A DNA stretch of 64,000 nt from CALCNS01 sp937897315 (GCA_036744005.1 DAINOJ010000002.1:1-64000), one strand, 5' to 3'; counted from the first letter of the stretch, positions 25,226 to 34,687 are shown. The notes: generated by a model not told the origin, from the letters alone. A program made the numbers and translations.

Positions 25226-26653
25226 CTATTTGAACAAGTTTTTCAGTTTTTGCATCAAACCTTGTTTCTCTTCTTTTTGAATTTCAGCTTGCACTTTCGC
25301 AGCCTGAATCACCTTCTGAACTGCTTGACCACTTTTTACTTCTTGTAGTTTTTGTAACAGCTCCTGATCTTCAGCTTGAGCAGCAGCAATCAGATGTTCA
25401 AACTTATCTCCAGCAAGGGTTTCTTGAACATGTGTTGTATAGTGGACAAAAATCTCGGGGTCTATTTGATAAGCTTGCTTCCAGGAGGTTAATGCTTCTT
25501 TGATTTGGCTCTTCTTTAGGCCAATGGCTCCACGCAAATAATGATATCGAGCTTCATTTGGGTGAGCTTCCATTGCCTGCTCCAACCATTGTTTCGCAAG
25601 TTCCACTTGACCTTGTCCCAGATATATTTCGACGAGGTTCCCCAAGGCTTGTGTGTGCGTCGGATCAATCTTCAGCACATTCTCCCATTCCGTTAAAGAC
25701 TCTTGCCATTTGCCTTCAAGGTAATACTGAATTCCTTTATTTGCAATGGCAGGAACATAAGCAGAATCAATGGCAAGGGTTTGATTAAAATAATCTATGG
25801 CTTCAGTCCCTCTGCCTTCTTGTGCAGCTGCTAAACCCAAATTATATAAAGCATCCGCTGAACCGGGCGCTTTCTCCAGTAATTCTTTCCATTCAGCAAT
25901 AGCTGCTTCCCGATCTCCACTGGCGATATATGCTTCACCCAAAGATAACCGAGTCGGAATATCCTCCGGATCCACTTCTTTCGCCAGCTTTAAATATTTG
26001 ATGCTGTCAGATTGTATTCCAGCAAACAGATAGGCCATTCCTAAATTGTAGTATACCGTTGCACTTGCTGCCCCTAAACTAACAGCAATTCCTCCATGTC
26101 TAACAGACTTTTCAATGTCATTCAGATCCAAATAGGCTGCACTTAGATTCACATGAGCTTGAAGGTTTTTTTCATCAATGCTTAAAATATGTTGCCATTT
26201 CTCCACCGCTTGCGCAATTTCACCTTTCGCAAGATACATTTCTGCGAGTCCCTGATAGTATTGAGGCATTTCATCATTAATTTTTAATGCTTGATTAAAC
26301 TGATGAATGGCCATGTCCCACATGCCCTTCATGCCATAAATCTTGCCGATAAAATACATTGCATTATCATGTCTCTTGTCTAGAACCACTGTTTTTTTCC
26401 ACATCTCTACTGCATCGTCCGGTCTGCCAAGCTCGGCATAACAAATACCCGCCAAATAGGTGGCACTGACGAATCTCGGATCCAGCTCGATGGCTTTCGT
26501 GAACCCTTCAAGCGCTAAATCGTATTGGCCAAATTCCATTCTGGCGACCGATAAATCGTGATACGCCTCTTTATTTCTCGGGTTTTTTTCGATCTGCTTT
26601 TGCATGTCATCGATGATTTTTTGAATCTGCTCCCGGGTTAATTTCATAGACAT
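25226..26653 (-). CDS. Tetratricopeptide-repeat protein
   Basis: This 475-residue protein is built of about eleven to twelve TPR units of 34 residues (for example YYNLGMAYLFAGIQ and ALYNLGLAAAQEGRG), followed by a charged lysine-rich tail. There is no signal peptide, so it is a cytoplasmic scaffold. Binding partners cannot be predicted. GGAGG lies 7 bases before the first ATG. It probably starts the operon running into tex and the two unknown genes. Confidence 0.85.
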   Translation of the reverse strand: MSMKLTREQIQKIIDDMQKQIEKNPRNKEAYHDLSVARMEFGQYDLALEGFTKAIELDPRFVSATYLAGICYAELGRPDDAVEMWKKTVVLDKRHDNAMYFIGKIYGMKGMWDMAIHQFNQALKINDEMPQYYQGLAEMYLAKGEIAQAVEKWQHILSIDEKNLQAHVNLSAAYLDLNDIEKSVRHGGIAVSLGAASATVYYNLGMAYLFAGIQSDSIKYLKLAKEVDPEDIPTRLSLGEAYIASGDREAAIAEWKELLEKAPGSADALYNLGLAAAQEGRGTEAIDYFNQTLAIDSAYVPAIANKGIQYYLEGKWQESLTEWENVLKIDPTHTQALGNLVEIYLGQGQVELAKQWLEQAMEAHPNEARYHYLRGAIGLKKSQIKEALTSWKQAYQIDPEIFVHYTTHVQETLAGDKFEHLIAAAQAEDQELLQKLQEVKSGQAVQKVIQAAKVQAEIQKEEKQGLMQKLKNLFK

Positions 26654-26743
26654 AGCATCGCCTCCTTATAATCCTTTTGTATTCCCTGTTTGGTAGAAAA
26701 GTTCCTTCTAAATCGCAAATATTCATGGATTCGTCAAAAAGAT

Positions 26744-26768
26744 GGGGCGATTTTAAAACAATCGCCCC
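26744..26768 (-). terminator. Intrinsic terminator of the ABC importer operon
   Basis: Nine-base GC-rich arms (26744-26752 and 26760-26768) enclose a 7-base loop. On the minus strand they are followed by ATCTTTTTG. It lies 20 bases past the stop of the last permease gene. Confidence 0.8.
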
Positions 26769-26787
26769 GCGTAACCATAGGATTCTT

Positions 26788-27774
26788 TTATCTGGCTCCC
26801 TGATCATAAGGTTGACCGGCAGCTCGTGGCGCTTGAGAATTTTTACTAGAGAAAACCAATATAATCAGAGTGGCGATGTAAGGTATCATTTTATAAATCT
26901 CACTTGAGATTGGTAACTGAGCTAATATCGCGATAGAGGAAGAAGATGCCGATATGGTTTTCATAAATCCAAAAAAGATGGCTGCTGCAAAGACCCTCCA
27001 TGGTTTCCATTGTCCGAAAATTAACACAGCCAATGCAAGAAAACCATATCCAGCTACGGATGCATTAAAATTAGTGGACGTTGGAATCACAAAAACCAAC
27101 CCACCAATTCCTGCTAATGCACCAGAAATCATCACTCCTGCATATCTCATCTGATACACATTGATACCCACAGAATCCGCTGCCTGGGGATGCTCTCCGC
27201 AAGCTCTTAAACGCAATCCAAACTTTGTTTTGTATAGTATGATCCATGATATGAATAAGATGAGGATACAAAGGTAGGTCGTAATATATGTATTTTGAAA
27301 AAACAACGAGCCCACAAAAGGAATATCTCCCAAGACAGGTACTTTTGTAATTCTGAATTGGTTCTTAAATGGAATTTGCTGTACGGTTCGACCAATAACA
27401 GTCCCCGTAGCCAACCTGCCGACAAATACAGCAAATGGTGTCGATGCTAAGTTGAGTGCTGTTCCACTAATCACTTGATTCGCTTTCATATTGATTGCTG
27501 CATAAGCATGTAAAAGAGAATACAGCGTTCCAGCCACTGCTGCAATCAGAAAGGCTATGAGCAAGAGCCCGTTCCCACTCATGATGGAGAACTGCTGCAT
27601 CAGAAAAATAAACAAGACACTGGTTAATGCTCCGATGACCATAATTCCTTCCAAGGCGATGTTAACAACACCACTTCGTTCAGAGAACAACCCTCCTAAC
27701 GCAACAATAAGTAAGGGCATGGAAAAATACATCATCTGCTGAACTAAAAAGTAGAGTAATTCCAAACCTCTCAT
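26788..27774 (-). CDS. ABC importer permease (BMP/nucleoside family), subunit 2
   Basis: This 328-residue integral membrane protein has about eight to nine helices. It is of the branched-chain-permease type found with BMP-family binding proteins (YufQ-like). The N-terminal FSERSGVVNIALEGIMVIGAL and central YKTKFGLRLRACGEHPQAADSVGI segments are characteristic; the latter is the coupling-helix region. The ATG overlaps the stop of the preceding permease (ATGA), so translation is coupled. Confidence 0.9.
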   Translation of the reverse strand: MRGLELLYFLVQQMMYFSMPLLIVALGGLFSERSGVVNIALEGIMVIGALTSVLFIFLMQQFSIMSGNGLLLIAFLIAAVAGTLYSLLHAYAAINMKANQVISGTALNLASTPFAVFVGRLATGTVIGRTVQQIPFKNQFRITKVPVLGDIPFVGSLFFQNTYITTYLCILILFISWIILYKTKFGLRLRACGEHPQAADSVGINVYQMRYAGVMISGALAGIGGLVFVIPTSTNFNASVAGYGFLALAVLIFGQWKPWRVFAAAIFFGFMKTISASSSSIAILAQLPISSEIYKMIPYIATLIILVFSSKNSQAPRAAGQPYDQGAR

Positions 27775-28928
27775 TGGGAATCACCTTCTTTCATTGGCCT
27801 TTCTTCTGATTCCATCGTGGCCTCTTCCAGCTTCTGGTCGGATGCTTCGTTCTTCTGAATAGCATTTCGGGTTATTATGGATTGAATCTTGGTTTTGAAC
27901 AGCAAAGCAAAAGCGCTAAAGTAGATAATAGCTGCTGTAATGATATTGATAACCTCTTGATCATAATTCAATAGCTGTAAATTGAACCCGCCTACTTTTA
28001 TATAAGCGATAAAAACACCAGCAAATAGAACTCCTATGGGATGCGATAAGCCTAAAAGCGCTACCGATATTCCATCAAATCCTTCTGTGGCTATGACATC
28101 TATGACTTTCATATATTTACCCGATCCAGATAAATATAGCAGTCCCCCTCCGATTCCCGCTAAAGCTCCAGAAATCATCATAGAATATATCATATTTCTT
28201 TTAGCTTGTATTCCCGCATATAAGCCTGCATCACGATTATATCCACACGCTTTTAATTCATAACCAAAGGTGGTTTTCTCCAAGACAATATAAACAATCA
28301 TAACGCACAGCACAGCAATTAGTATACCACCATTCATACTTGGGTATGGAAAGATCTCCTGTAATCCCCATTTGGGTATGTTAGCAGCCGATGCAACCGG
28401 TAAAGATTCGTTTTTAAGTTTATTGTAGATGGTGGCCCGAACCATCATATTTACAGCACTCATACCGATATAATTCATCATAATGGAAGTAATAACTTCA
28501 TTCACATTTCTTGTAGCTTTTAACAAACCTGGAAGAAATCCCCATATCGCACCAGCTATCATCGAAGCAAGAATGGCTACAAGCCAATGGATGGCTGGAG
28601 GTAGAGACTTCATGACAACACCTACATAAATGGCTGCAAAAGCCCCCATGGTGAACTGTCCTGATGCACCAATATTGAAAAGTCCTGTTTTAAAAGCAAA
28701 CCCTACGGCTAAGCCAGTCATGATGATAGGTGTTGCAAAATACAATACCTGTCCCATACCGGACATTCCTTTATTTAGTCCTCCCTTTAGGATGATTCCG
28801 ATACCCTGGATTGCTTGGTTTGGGTTAACTGCCAAAAGAATCACGAAACCAAGAAGAAAACCAGCTAGAATGGCAAAAAAAGATGGGAGGAACGCGACGA
28901 CTGCTTGCGCAAATCTATTTTTTTTCAT
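27771..28928 (-). CDS. ABC importer permease (BMP/nucleoside family), subunit 1
   Basis: This permease of about 385 residues pairs with the following gene. It has about nine membrane helices, the TGLFNIGASGQFTMGAFAA segment and the coupling motif LEKTTFGYELKACGYNRDAGLYAG. A ~45-residue charged C-terminal tail is present. I take the ATG at 28928 (AGTGGG upstream); a GTG at 28937 is possible. It overlaps the ATPase gene by 14 bases. Confidence 0.9.
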   Translation of the reverse strand: MKKNRFAQAVVAFLPSFFAILAGFLLGFVILLAVNPNQAIQGIGIILKGGLNKGMSGMGQVLYFATPIIMTGLAVGFAFKTGLFNIGASGQFTMGAFAAIYVGVVMKSLPPAIHWLVAILASMIAGAIWGFLPGLLKATRNVNEVITSIMMNYIGMSAVNMMVRATIYNKLKNESLPVASAANIPKWGLQEIFPYPSMNGGILIAVLCVMIVYIVLEKTTFGYELKACGYNRDAGLYAGIQAKRNMIYSMMISGALAGIGGGLLYLSGSGKYMKVIDVIATEGFDGISVALLGLSHPIGVLFAGVFIAYIKVGGFNLQLLNYDQEVINIITAAIIYFSAFALLFKTKIQSIITRNAIQKNEASDQKLEEATMESEERPMKEGDSQ

Positions 28929-30450
28929 AGCCCACACCCACTTTCGATCCGGACATGTAAAGACCTAACTCCTCAATGGATAGTTCTGCTGGATTGAGGT
29001 TGGCCACGAGCCGACCTTCATAAATGACGATAATTCGATCACTGATGTCCATGACTTCATCCAATTCCAGCGATACTAATAAGACCGCCTTACCTTCATT
29101 TCTTTGAGCAACCAGCTGTTGATGGATGTATTCAATTGCGCCAACATCCAACCCTCTGGTAGGTTGCACGGCAATGAGGAGTTCGGGATTCCTATCGATT
29201 TCACGAGCCAAAATGGCCTTTTGCTGATTTCCTCCAGACATACTCCTAGCAGGAGTTTCACCTCCTAAAGCACTTCGGATATCGTATTGATGGATAAGCT
29301 TATCTGCATATTGATGTATAGATTCAAATTGGAGAAATCCTTTGGCGGAAAAGGGCTCATGATCATAGTTCTGCAAGATAAGGTTCTCATCGAGTCTATA
29401 ATCCAAAACCAACCCATGCTTGTGTCGATCTTCCGGAATATGAGCCATCCCCAATTGATACCGTTTCTTAGTGGGCATTTTGGTTGCTTCTTGCTCCATT
29501 ATGACAATTCTCCCACTATCAACAGGGAGTAAGCCGGTTAGAGCATAGATTAACGGGCTTTGTCCATTGCCGTCGATGCCCGCAATGCAAACAATTTCAC
29601 CCTCTCGTACAGAGAACGTAACATCATCCACATCGTTCTTTCCTGGGTGAATGCTCTTCACAACTAGATTCTCTACCCGCAACACCTCTTGTCCCAATGT
29701 CATCTCTGGTTTCTCAATATTAAAATTGACGGTTCGACCGACCATAAGACGGGACATTTCTTCTTTACTGGTATCTTGAACTGAAACCGTAGCAACTTTC
29801 TTTCCTTTGCGCAATATGGTGCAACGGTTTGCTACTTCCTTAATCTCGTTCAGTTTATGTGTAATAAAAAGTATGGACTTCCCTTCCTCCACCAGTTCAC
29901 GCATAATTTTCATCAACTCATGGATCTCCTGAGGGGTTAATACGGCCGTTGGTTCGTCAAAAATTAAGATTTCATTTTGACGATACAGCATTTTAAGGAT
30001 TTCAACACGTTGCTGCATTCCTACTGTGATGTCGGAAATCAGTGCATCTGGGTCAATCTTCAAATGATATCTGCCACTCAGTTCCATGACTTTATCTCTG
30101 GCATCCTTCATTTCCAAGAAACCCCTGCGAGTGCTTTCTACACCTAATACAATATTCTCGAGAACAGTAAAATTGTGTATAAGCTTGAAGTGCTGATGCA
30201 CCATACCAATACCATAGCGATTGGCGTCGTTGGGATTGCGAATTTTTACTTCTTTTCCAGAGATGAGAATTTTTCCGTGATCTGGTTGGTAAAGGCCAAA
30301 CAAAACACTCATTAAAGTAGATTTGCCTGCTCCATTTTCTCCAAGCAAAGCATGGATTTCGCCTTTTCTTAATTGCAGTGTAATGTTATCATTAGCGATG
30401 ATTCCCGGAAAAGTCTTTGTGATATTCATCATTTCGATGATACAATCCAT
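28915..30450 (-). CDS. ABC importer ATPase with two ABC domains (BMP/nucleoside family)
   Basis: This 511-residue protein has two tandem ATP-binding cassettes, as in sugar and nucleoside importers (YufO/MglA-like). The first has Walker A GENGAGKST near residue 38 and Walker B ILIFDEPTAVLTP; the second has a degenerate Walker A (GIDGNGQSP) and the signature MSGGNQQKAILARE. The second site therefore probably cannot hydrolyse ATP normally. The ATG at 30450 has GAGGTG 6 bases upstream. Confidence 0.92.
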   Translation of the reverse strand: MDCIIEMMNITKTFPGIIANDNITLQLRKGEIHALLGENGAGKSTLMSVLFGLYQPDHGKILISGKEVKIRNPNDANRYGIGMVHQHFKLIHNFTVLENIVLGVESTRRGFLEMKDARDKVMELSGRYHLKIDPDALISDITVGMQQRVEILKMLYRQNEILIFDEPTAVLTPQEIHELMKIMRELVEEGKSILFITHKLNEIKEVANRCTILRKGKKVATVSVQDTSKEEMSRLMVGRTVNFNIEKPEMTLGQEVLRVENLVVKSIHPGKNDVDDVTFSVREGEIVCIAGIDGNGQSPLIYALTGLLPVDSGRIVIMEQEATKMPTKKRYQLGMAHIPEDRHKHGLVLDYRLDENLILQNYDHEPFSAKGFLQFESIHQYADKLIHQYDIRSALGGETPARSMSGGNQQKAILAREIDRNPELLIAVQPTRGLDVGAIEYIHQQLVAQRNEGKAVLLVSLELDEVMDISDRIIVIYEGRLVANLNPAELSIEELGLYMSGSKVGVGYEKK

Positions 30451-30493
30451 AGTTCTCACCTCGTTTATTCCTGGCTTATTGGTTTAAATTATA

Positions 30494-30531
30494 AAGCACA
30501 GGTAGATGTTTTGCAACATCTACCTGTGCTT
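30494..30531 (-). terminator. Hairpin between binding-protein and ATPase genes
   Basis: A perfect 17-bp stem (30494-30510 and 30515-30531) with a 4-base loop lies 15 bases past the binding-protein stop. The flanking minus-strand sequence is TATAATTT, a weak U tract. This suits a partial terminator or 3'-end stabiliser that gives more binding protein than transporter. Confidence 0.65.
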
Positions 30532-30545
30532 CGAAGAACGAATTC

Positions 30546-31673
30546 TTACTGAATCACTGTAACAATGGTTCGAGTTGTCGTCAAGGCATCTGCAGATTCC
30601 ACATCGGTATCTGTCTTAATCTCCACTTCGCCTTTCACCAGCTTCTCATAAATAGCGTCATAGTCGGCTTGTTTAAAGTTTTCGAACTTTGATGTTTCCA
30701 TGGGTAAACCAACGCCCTGAGTGGTAACGTCAACAATCATGGTTTTACCACCCGGGAAAGTTCCGGCATAGAATTCAGTTAAGGAGTCGTATACCGACTT
30801 GGTCAAGTTTTTCATCGCAGAAGTAATGACGGACTCCGATTCGGAGGATTGGTCTACGTCAACACCGATAGAAAATTTGCCAGTTGCTTCTGCGGCAGCC
30901 ATGACTGAGTCGCCTAAGGAACCACCACAACCAAAGATGACTTCAGTTCCGGCAGAATACCAACCAGAGGCCATCGTTTGAGCTTCTGGGGTTGCTTCAA
31001 ACTTTCCGGTATAGTTGTAATTAAATGCGATCGATTCTGCGCCTAAACCCAATTCTTCAGCAGCGTAATCCGCTCCTTGAATGAAGCCATATCCAAAACG
31101 GATAACGGCCGGTACCGCTTGTCCGCCCATAAAGCCAAAGCTACGATACCCTTCTTTAACAGTCGCATATCCGGCTAAAAAGCCAGCTTGATGTTCTGCA
31201 TAAAGAATTGGTTTCACGTTTTCTTTGGTCTCAAAGGTTGCCCAATCTTCCGTATGGGGAACACCATCAAGCAGTACAAAACGGGTCTCAGGATAGGTCT
31301 TTTGAGCTTCATATAAAGCGACTTCGAAGTTGAATCCTGGGCATACGATGATTTTCGCGCCACCTTGAACGGCTAAACCGATGGAAGCTAAGAGATCATC
31401 TTTGGCATCACTTGCTGGTTGATAATACTTATAGGTTTTCTTGTTCTCTTCGGCATATTTGACTACACCTTCCCAAGCACCTTGGTTGAAAGATTTGTCA
31501 TCGATTGTACCAACATCTGTAACAAGTGCTATTTCAAATTTGGTTTCTTCCGGCTTTGGAGTTGGAGTTGGAGCGGGTGCCAGCGTCTGATTACAAGCAG
31601 CCAAGAGTGATATCATGGAAACCAATAGAGCCACGACGAGTAACAAAGAAATTCGTTTTCTTCCCATTTTCAT
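30546..31673 (-). CDS. BMP-family substrate-binding lipoprotein
   Basis: This 375-residue lipoprotein feeds the ABC importer coded downstream. The ATG at 31673 has AGGAGG 6 bases upstream and opens a lipoprotein signal peptide with the lipobox LLAAC (Cys at about residue 27). A proline/threonine linker follows, then the BMP domain starting EIALVTDVGTIDDKSFNQGAWEG. Relatives bind nucleosides (Med/TmpC, BmpA); the real ligand cannot be told from sequence. Confidence 0.92.
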   Translation of the reverse strand: MKMGRKRISLLLVVALLVSMISLLAACNQTLAPAPTPTPKPEETKFEIALVTDVGTIDDKSFNQGAWEGVVKYAEENKKTYKYYQPASDAKDDLLASIGLAVQGGAKIIVCPGFNFEVALYEAQKTYPETRFVLLDGVPHTEDWATFETKENVKPILYAEHQAGFLAGYATVKEGYRSFGFMGGQAVPAVIRFGYGFIQGADYAAEELGLGAESIAFNYNYTGKFEATPEAQTMASGWYSAGTEVIFGCGGSLGDSVMAAAEATGKFSIGVDVDQSSESESVITSAMKNLTKSVYDSLTEFYAGTFPGGKTMIVDVTTQGVGLPMETSKFENFKQADYDAIYEKLVKGEVEIKTDTDVESADALTTTRTIVTVIQ

Positions 31674-31722
31674 CTTAATCCTCCTAATCAATTCTTGTGC
31701 GACCTTGGTAGCAACTGAAATT

Positions 31723-31751
31723 AGAATACCACAATCAAACCAAAGATGCAA
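31723..31751 (-). promoter_or_regulatory. Promoter of the BMP importer operon
   Basis: On the minus strand TTGCAT (31746-31751) and TATTCT (31723-31728) are 17 bases apart, about 50 bases before the lipoprotein start and just after a terminator. Confidence 0.5.
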
Positions 31752-31767
31752 GATGAAGAACAAAAAA

Positions 31768-31797
31768 AGTCCGAAAGATCAAATGATCCTTCGGACT
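31768..31797 (-). terminator. Intrinsic terminator after the small zinc-ribbon gene
   Basis: Thirteen-base arms (31768-31780 and 31785-31797, one mismatch) are followed by seven T on the minus strand. It lies 8 bases beyond the stop at 31806, and serves that small gene and the upstream pxp genes. Confidence 0.85.
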
Positions 31798-31805
31798 GTT
31801 TTGCA

Positions 31806-31958
31806 TTACTTACCGCATCGTTTGCAGACGTTCATGGCATTGCCGTTGTCATCATTGCGATTCCAAAGCAGTTTTACTCCGGTTCTTTTACATACAGGGC
31901 AATTCCCTCTCCAACCGGCAGTAGCTTTAATATTCTTCCCTCTTTTGGTTTTAGGCAC
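31806..31958 (-). CDS. Small zinc-ribbon protein, 50 residues
   Basis: This is a short gene that is easily overlooked. A GTG start at 31958 has GAGGTG 6 bases upstream, and a TAA is followed closely by a strong terminator. The product begins PKTKRGKNIKATAGWRGN and has two CxxC knuckles, CPVCKRTG and VCKRCGK, spaced like a zinc ribbon. It is rich in lysine and arginine, which suggests nucleic-acid or ribosome binding. I do not recognise a named family. It may be cotranscribed with pxpABC. Confidence 0.75.
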   Translation of the reverse strand: MPKTKRGKNIKATAGWRGNCPVCKRTGVKLLWNRNDDNGNAMNVCKRCGK

Positions 31959-32048
31959 AGTTTACACCTCTTTACTCCAAGATTTCGATCAATAGAACGA
32001 TAACAGGAGTAGTATACCATAGATTTTCCTAGCTTGGCAAGCATTTTC

Positions 32049-33092
32049 TTATTGATTCTCCGGCTTTTCATCCACTCGAACTCTATAATGCTTAGAGTCT
32101 ATATAGATATGCCATAAGTGGGATGTTGCTCGTTCCCTTGACTGAATCCAATCTTGCACGAAGTGTATTTGCTGTTGCCTTTCTTTCATTATTTGAATCG
32201 CTTCTTCATAAGTCACCGATTGAAATTGAATGAAGTCTCCGGCTTTGTAATGGGCGGGTCTTCCCAGATCGGAGCTTATGATAGTCGCTATTTTGGGGTA
32301 TCCCCCTGTGGTTTGAGCATCGGCTAAAAGCACGATTGGCTGACCATGCCCTGGAACCTGAATCGCTCCTTGGCAAACTCCATCTGAGATAATCTCCTTC
32401 TTATCTAAATGTATTAATGGATTACCATCCAATCGGTAGCCCATTCTGTCAGAGTCCTTATTGACCGTCCAGCTCTGTTCCAAAAACCTCGCTTTTTCCT
32501 TTTCGGAGAAATAGTCATCTTGTGGTCCCCATAAAACGCGAATAGGCTTTTCCGTGGAAAAAAATTCATCGACAAGGTTCATCGGTAACGAACCTTGCCA
32601 CCGAAGAGAGGTTACGATGCTTCCTACATTTAGACTGTCTTCTTTTTTGAGAGGTCTGCCTTGATATCCCCCTAGTTTCGCTCTCGTATACGTGCTTTTG
32701 CTTCCCAGAACCGTTTCTACATCCCATCCTCCTGCTACCGCCAAATAACTTCGAACCCCGCTTCCACCTTTAAATGTTAAGGTATCTCCTTCTCTCATCG
32801 TCCAAGAGCCACAAGAAGGTAATGGAATCTCATTGAGTTCCGCACCGAGGTCTCCTCCAGCCAATGCAATACGATGAGACCCTTTTGAAACGAGGGTTGG
32901 GCCAATAAATGTCATCTCCAATGTAGCTTCATGCAGCGAATTACCAACCATGAGATTAGCTAGCTGATGAGCATAGGGATCCATAGCACCTGCAGCCGGC
33001 ATTCCTATGGAACCATACCCAAAACGTCCTAAATCTTGTATTGTAGTCAATACCCCTGGTTGTACCACCAAAAAAGTGCTCTCTGCCATCAT
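32049..33092 (-). CDS. pxpC: 5-oxoprolinase subunit C
   Basis: This 347-residue protein has the biotin-dependent-carboxyltransferase-like (KipA/PxpC) fold. The starting FLVVQPGVLTTIQDLGRFGY and later GYRLDGNPL and VPGHGQPIVLLADAQTTGGYP motifs are family-typical. With PxpA and PxpB it forms the ATP-dependent enzyme that opens 5-oxoproline to glutamate. The ATG overlaps the pxpB stop by 4 bases. Confidence 0.93.
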   Translation of the reverse strand: MMAESTFLVVQPGVLTTIQDLGRFGYGSIGMPAAGAMDPYAHQLANLMVGNSLHEATLEMTFIGPTLVSKGSHRIALAGGDLGAELNEIPLPSCGSWTMREGDTLTFKGGSGVRSYLAVAGGWDVETVLGSKSTYTRAKLGGYQGRPLKKEDSLNVGSIVTSLRWQGSLPMNLVDEFFSTEKPIRVLWGPQDDYFSEKEKARFLEQSWTVNKDSDRMGYRLDGNPLIHLDKKEIISDGVCQGAIQVPGHGQPIVLLADAQTTGGYPKIATIISSDLGRPAHYKAGDFIQFQSVTYEEAIQIMKERQQQIHFVQDWIQSRERATSHLWHIYIDSKHYRVRVDEKPENQ

Positions 33093-33820
33093 TGCACCTC
33101 CTTCGGTCTGCGTACTGCAGAGTAGAATCCGGATTCGACTTGCTTGCTAATCTCCAGATACTCCTCTCGTGAAATTGGAACAAAGCGCAAATAATCACCT
33201 GCACGAAGAAGAACAGGAGGTTCGATTTGAGGATCAAACAATCGCAGAGGTGTTTTACCTATAATACGCCAACCTCCTGGGCTAAGCAGAGGATAGATTC
33301 CCGTTTGAGTCTCCGCTATTCCAACAGAGCCAGCAGGCACTGCTGTTCTAGGTTTTGATAATCTTGGGCATGCAATTTTCTCAGAGAGCCCTCCCAAATA
33401 AGGGAAACCCGGAGTAAACCCCAGCATATAAATCAAATAATCAGCCGAAGTATGGATTTGAATAACCTCTTCCGCTGTACATTTGGCGTGATTGGCGACA
33501 TCCATAAGATCCGGCCCAAACTCCTCGTCATAACAGACGGGAATGTCGGTAACAAACGCCGGGGCAAGAACACGGTTGGTTTCTTGTAGTAGTAATTCTA
33601 CCTTTTCTTGTAATTCATAAAAATCTATGCGCAGAGGTTGATATCGGACTAGTAACGAGCGATAGGTCGGAATGAGCTCTTCTACTCCACTAATTCTGGC
33701 TTCTTCCAGTGCTACCATCAATAGCCGGACTTGTTCAACGTATTGATGATGAATTTCCTGTCCAAACTCAATCACCATTCCCCGATCCCCTTGCATGAGA
33801 AAGCGGGGGAGCCTCATCAT
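33089..33820 (-). CDS. pxpB: 5-oxoprolinase subunit B
   Basis: This 243-residue KipI/PxpB-family protein carries the conserved MLGFTPGFPYLGGL segment and the SPGGWRIIGKTPLRLFDP C-terminal motif. It forms a complex with PxpC; the B. subtilis relative KipI also inhibits a sporulation kinase. Four-base overlaps at both ends show a tight pxpA-pxpB-pxpC operon. Confidence 0.93.
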   Translation of the reverse strand: MMRLPRFLMQGDRGMVIEFGQEIHHQYVEQVRLLMVALEEARISGVEELIPTYRSLLVRYQPLRIDFYELQEKVELLLQETNRVLAPAFVTDIPVCYDEEFGPDLMDVANHAKCTAEEVIQIHTSADYLIYMLGFTPGFPYLGGLSEKIACPRLSKPRTAVPAGSVGIAETQTGIYPLLSPGGWRIIGKTPLRLFDPQIEPPVLLRAGDYLRFVPISREEYLEISKQVESGFYSAVRRPKEVQ

Positions 33821-34590
33821 CGAATCACCTCGGACATCATCACGATTTCAACACCCATTTGCTCGAGCTGCATTCTTATCGCTTTCGCATAGGATGCAGC
33901 ACCCGGGGTATCTCCATGCATACATATGGTATGGGCTTCTAATTCCAATGCCGACCCATCATTTGCAAAAAGGAATCCTTTTTCCATGAGTTGTATCATT
34001 CGTTTCGCTGCTTCCTCCGGTGAATGTATCATAGCTCCGGGCTCACCTCTTGGCACCAAGCTGCCATCTCTTCGATAGCCCCGATCTGCGAATACCTCTT
34101 GTGCTACCTTCAAACCTGCTGCTTTGCCTTCTAGGCATAGCAGCGAACCGGATAACCCTACTAAGATAAGGGAAGAATCTACGGTTGCTACTGCCTCAGC
34201 AATGGCAGCCGCCATTGCTTGATCTTTTGCAGCCATATTATATAAATTGCCATGTGCTTTTACATGCTGCAATGGCACTCCATGACTTTTGGCAAATCCT
34301 TGTAATGCCCCAAGTTGATAAATCACATCGTTTCGAACATCTTTGGGGGCGATATTCATATTTCGACGCCCAAAACCCACTAAATCAGGAAAACCAGGAT
34401 GTGCACCTGCAGATACTGAATTTCTTTTACACAGTTCTATAGTATGATTCATGACATTTGGGTCTCCCGCATGCCATCCACAAGCAATGTTTGCAGACGT
34501 GATTTCTGCAATGATCTCTTCATCTGCTCCATATTTGTAAACTCCAAAAGACTCACCCATATCACAATTCAAATCCATTCTTTTTGACAT
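33817..34590 (-). CDS. pxpA: 5-oxoprolinase subunit A
   Basis: This 257-residue LamB/YcsF-family protein begins MDLNCDMGESFGVYKYG after four residues and contains ANIACGWHAGDP and the catalytic-region CMHGDTPGA. It phosphorylates and opens 5-oxoproline with PxpBC. The ATG at 34590 has GAGGAG 5 bases upstream; seven extra residues upstream are open but unsupported. It is the first gene of the operon. Confidence 0.94.
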   Translation of the reverse strand: MSKRMDLNCDMGESFGVYKYGADEEIIAEITSANIACGWHAGDPNVMNHTIELCKRNSVSAGAHPGFPDLVGFGRRNMNIAPKDVRNDVIYQLGALQGFAKSHGVPLQHVKAHGNLYNMAAKDQAMAAAIAEAVATVDSSLILVGLSGSLLCLEGKAAGLKVAQEVFADRGYRRDGSLVPRGEPGAMIHSPEEAAKRMIQLMEKGFLFANDGSALELEAHTICMHGDTPGAASYAKAIRMQLEQMGVEIVMMSEVIR

Positions 34591-34624
34591 AAGAACTCCT
34601 CCTCTTCCCATAATTCACACAAAA

Positions 34625-34659
34625 ACAGACAAACCAGTTCAACGGAACGGCTTGTCTGT
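34625..34659 (-). terminator. Intrinsic terminator of the PRPP synthetase-like gene
   Basis: ACAGACAA/TTGTCTGT outer arms, an inner GTTC/GAAC stem and an AACG loop are followed by TTTTT on the minus strand, about 28 bases past the stop at 34688. Confidence 0.8.
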
Positions 34660-34687
34660 GGATAGCCGTTTATAACGAAACGGGCTA

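Noticed and set aside
31874..32071. Minus-strand open frame of 65 codons beside pxpC
   Set aside because: It overlaps the zinc-ribbon gene in another frame and the pxpC end, and lacks a ribosome-binding site.
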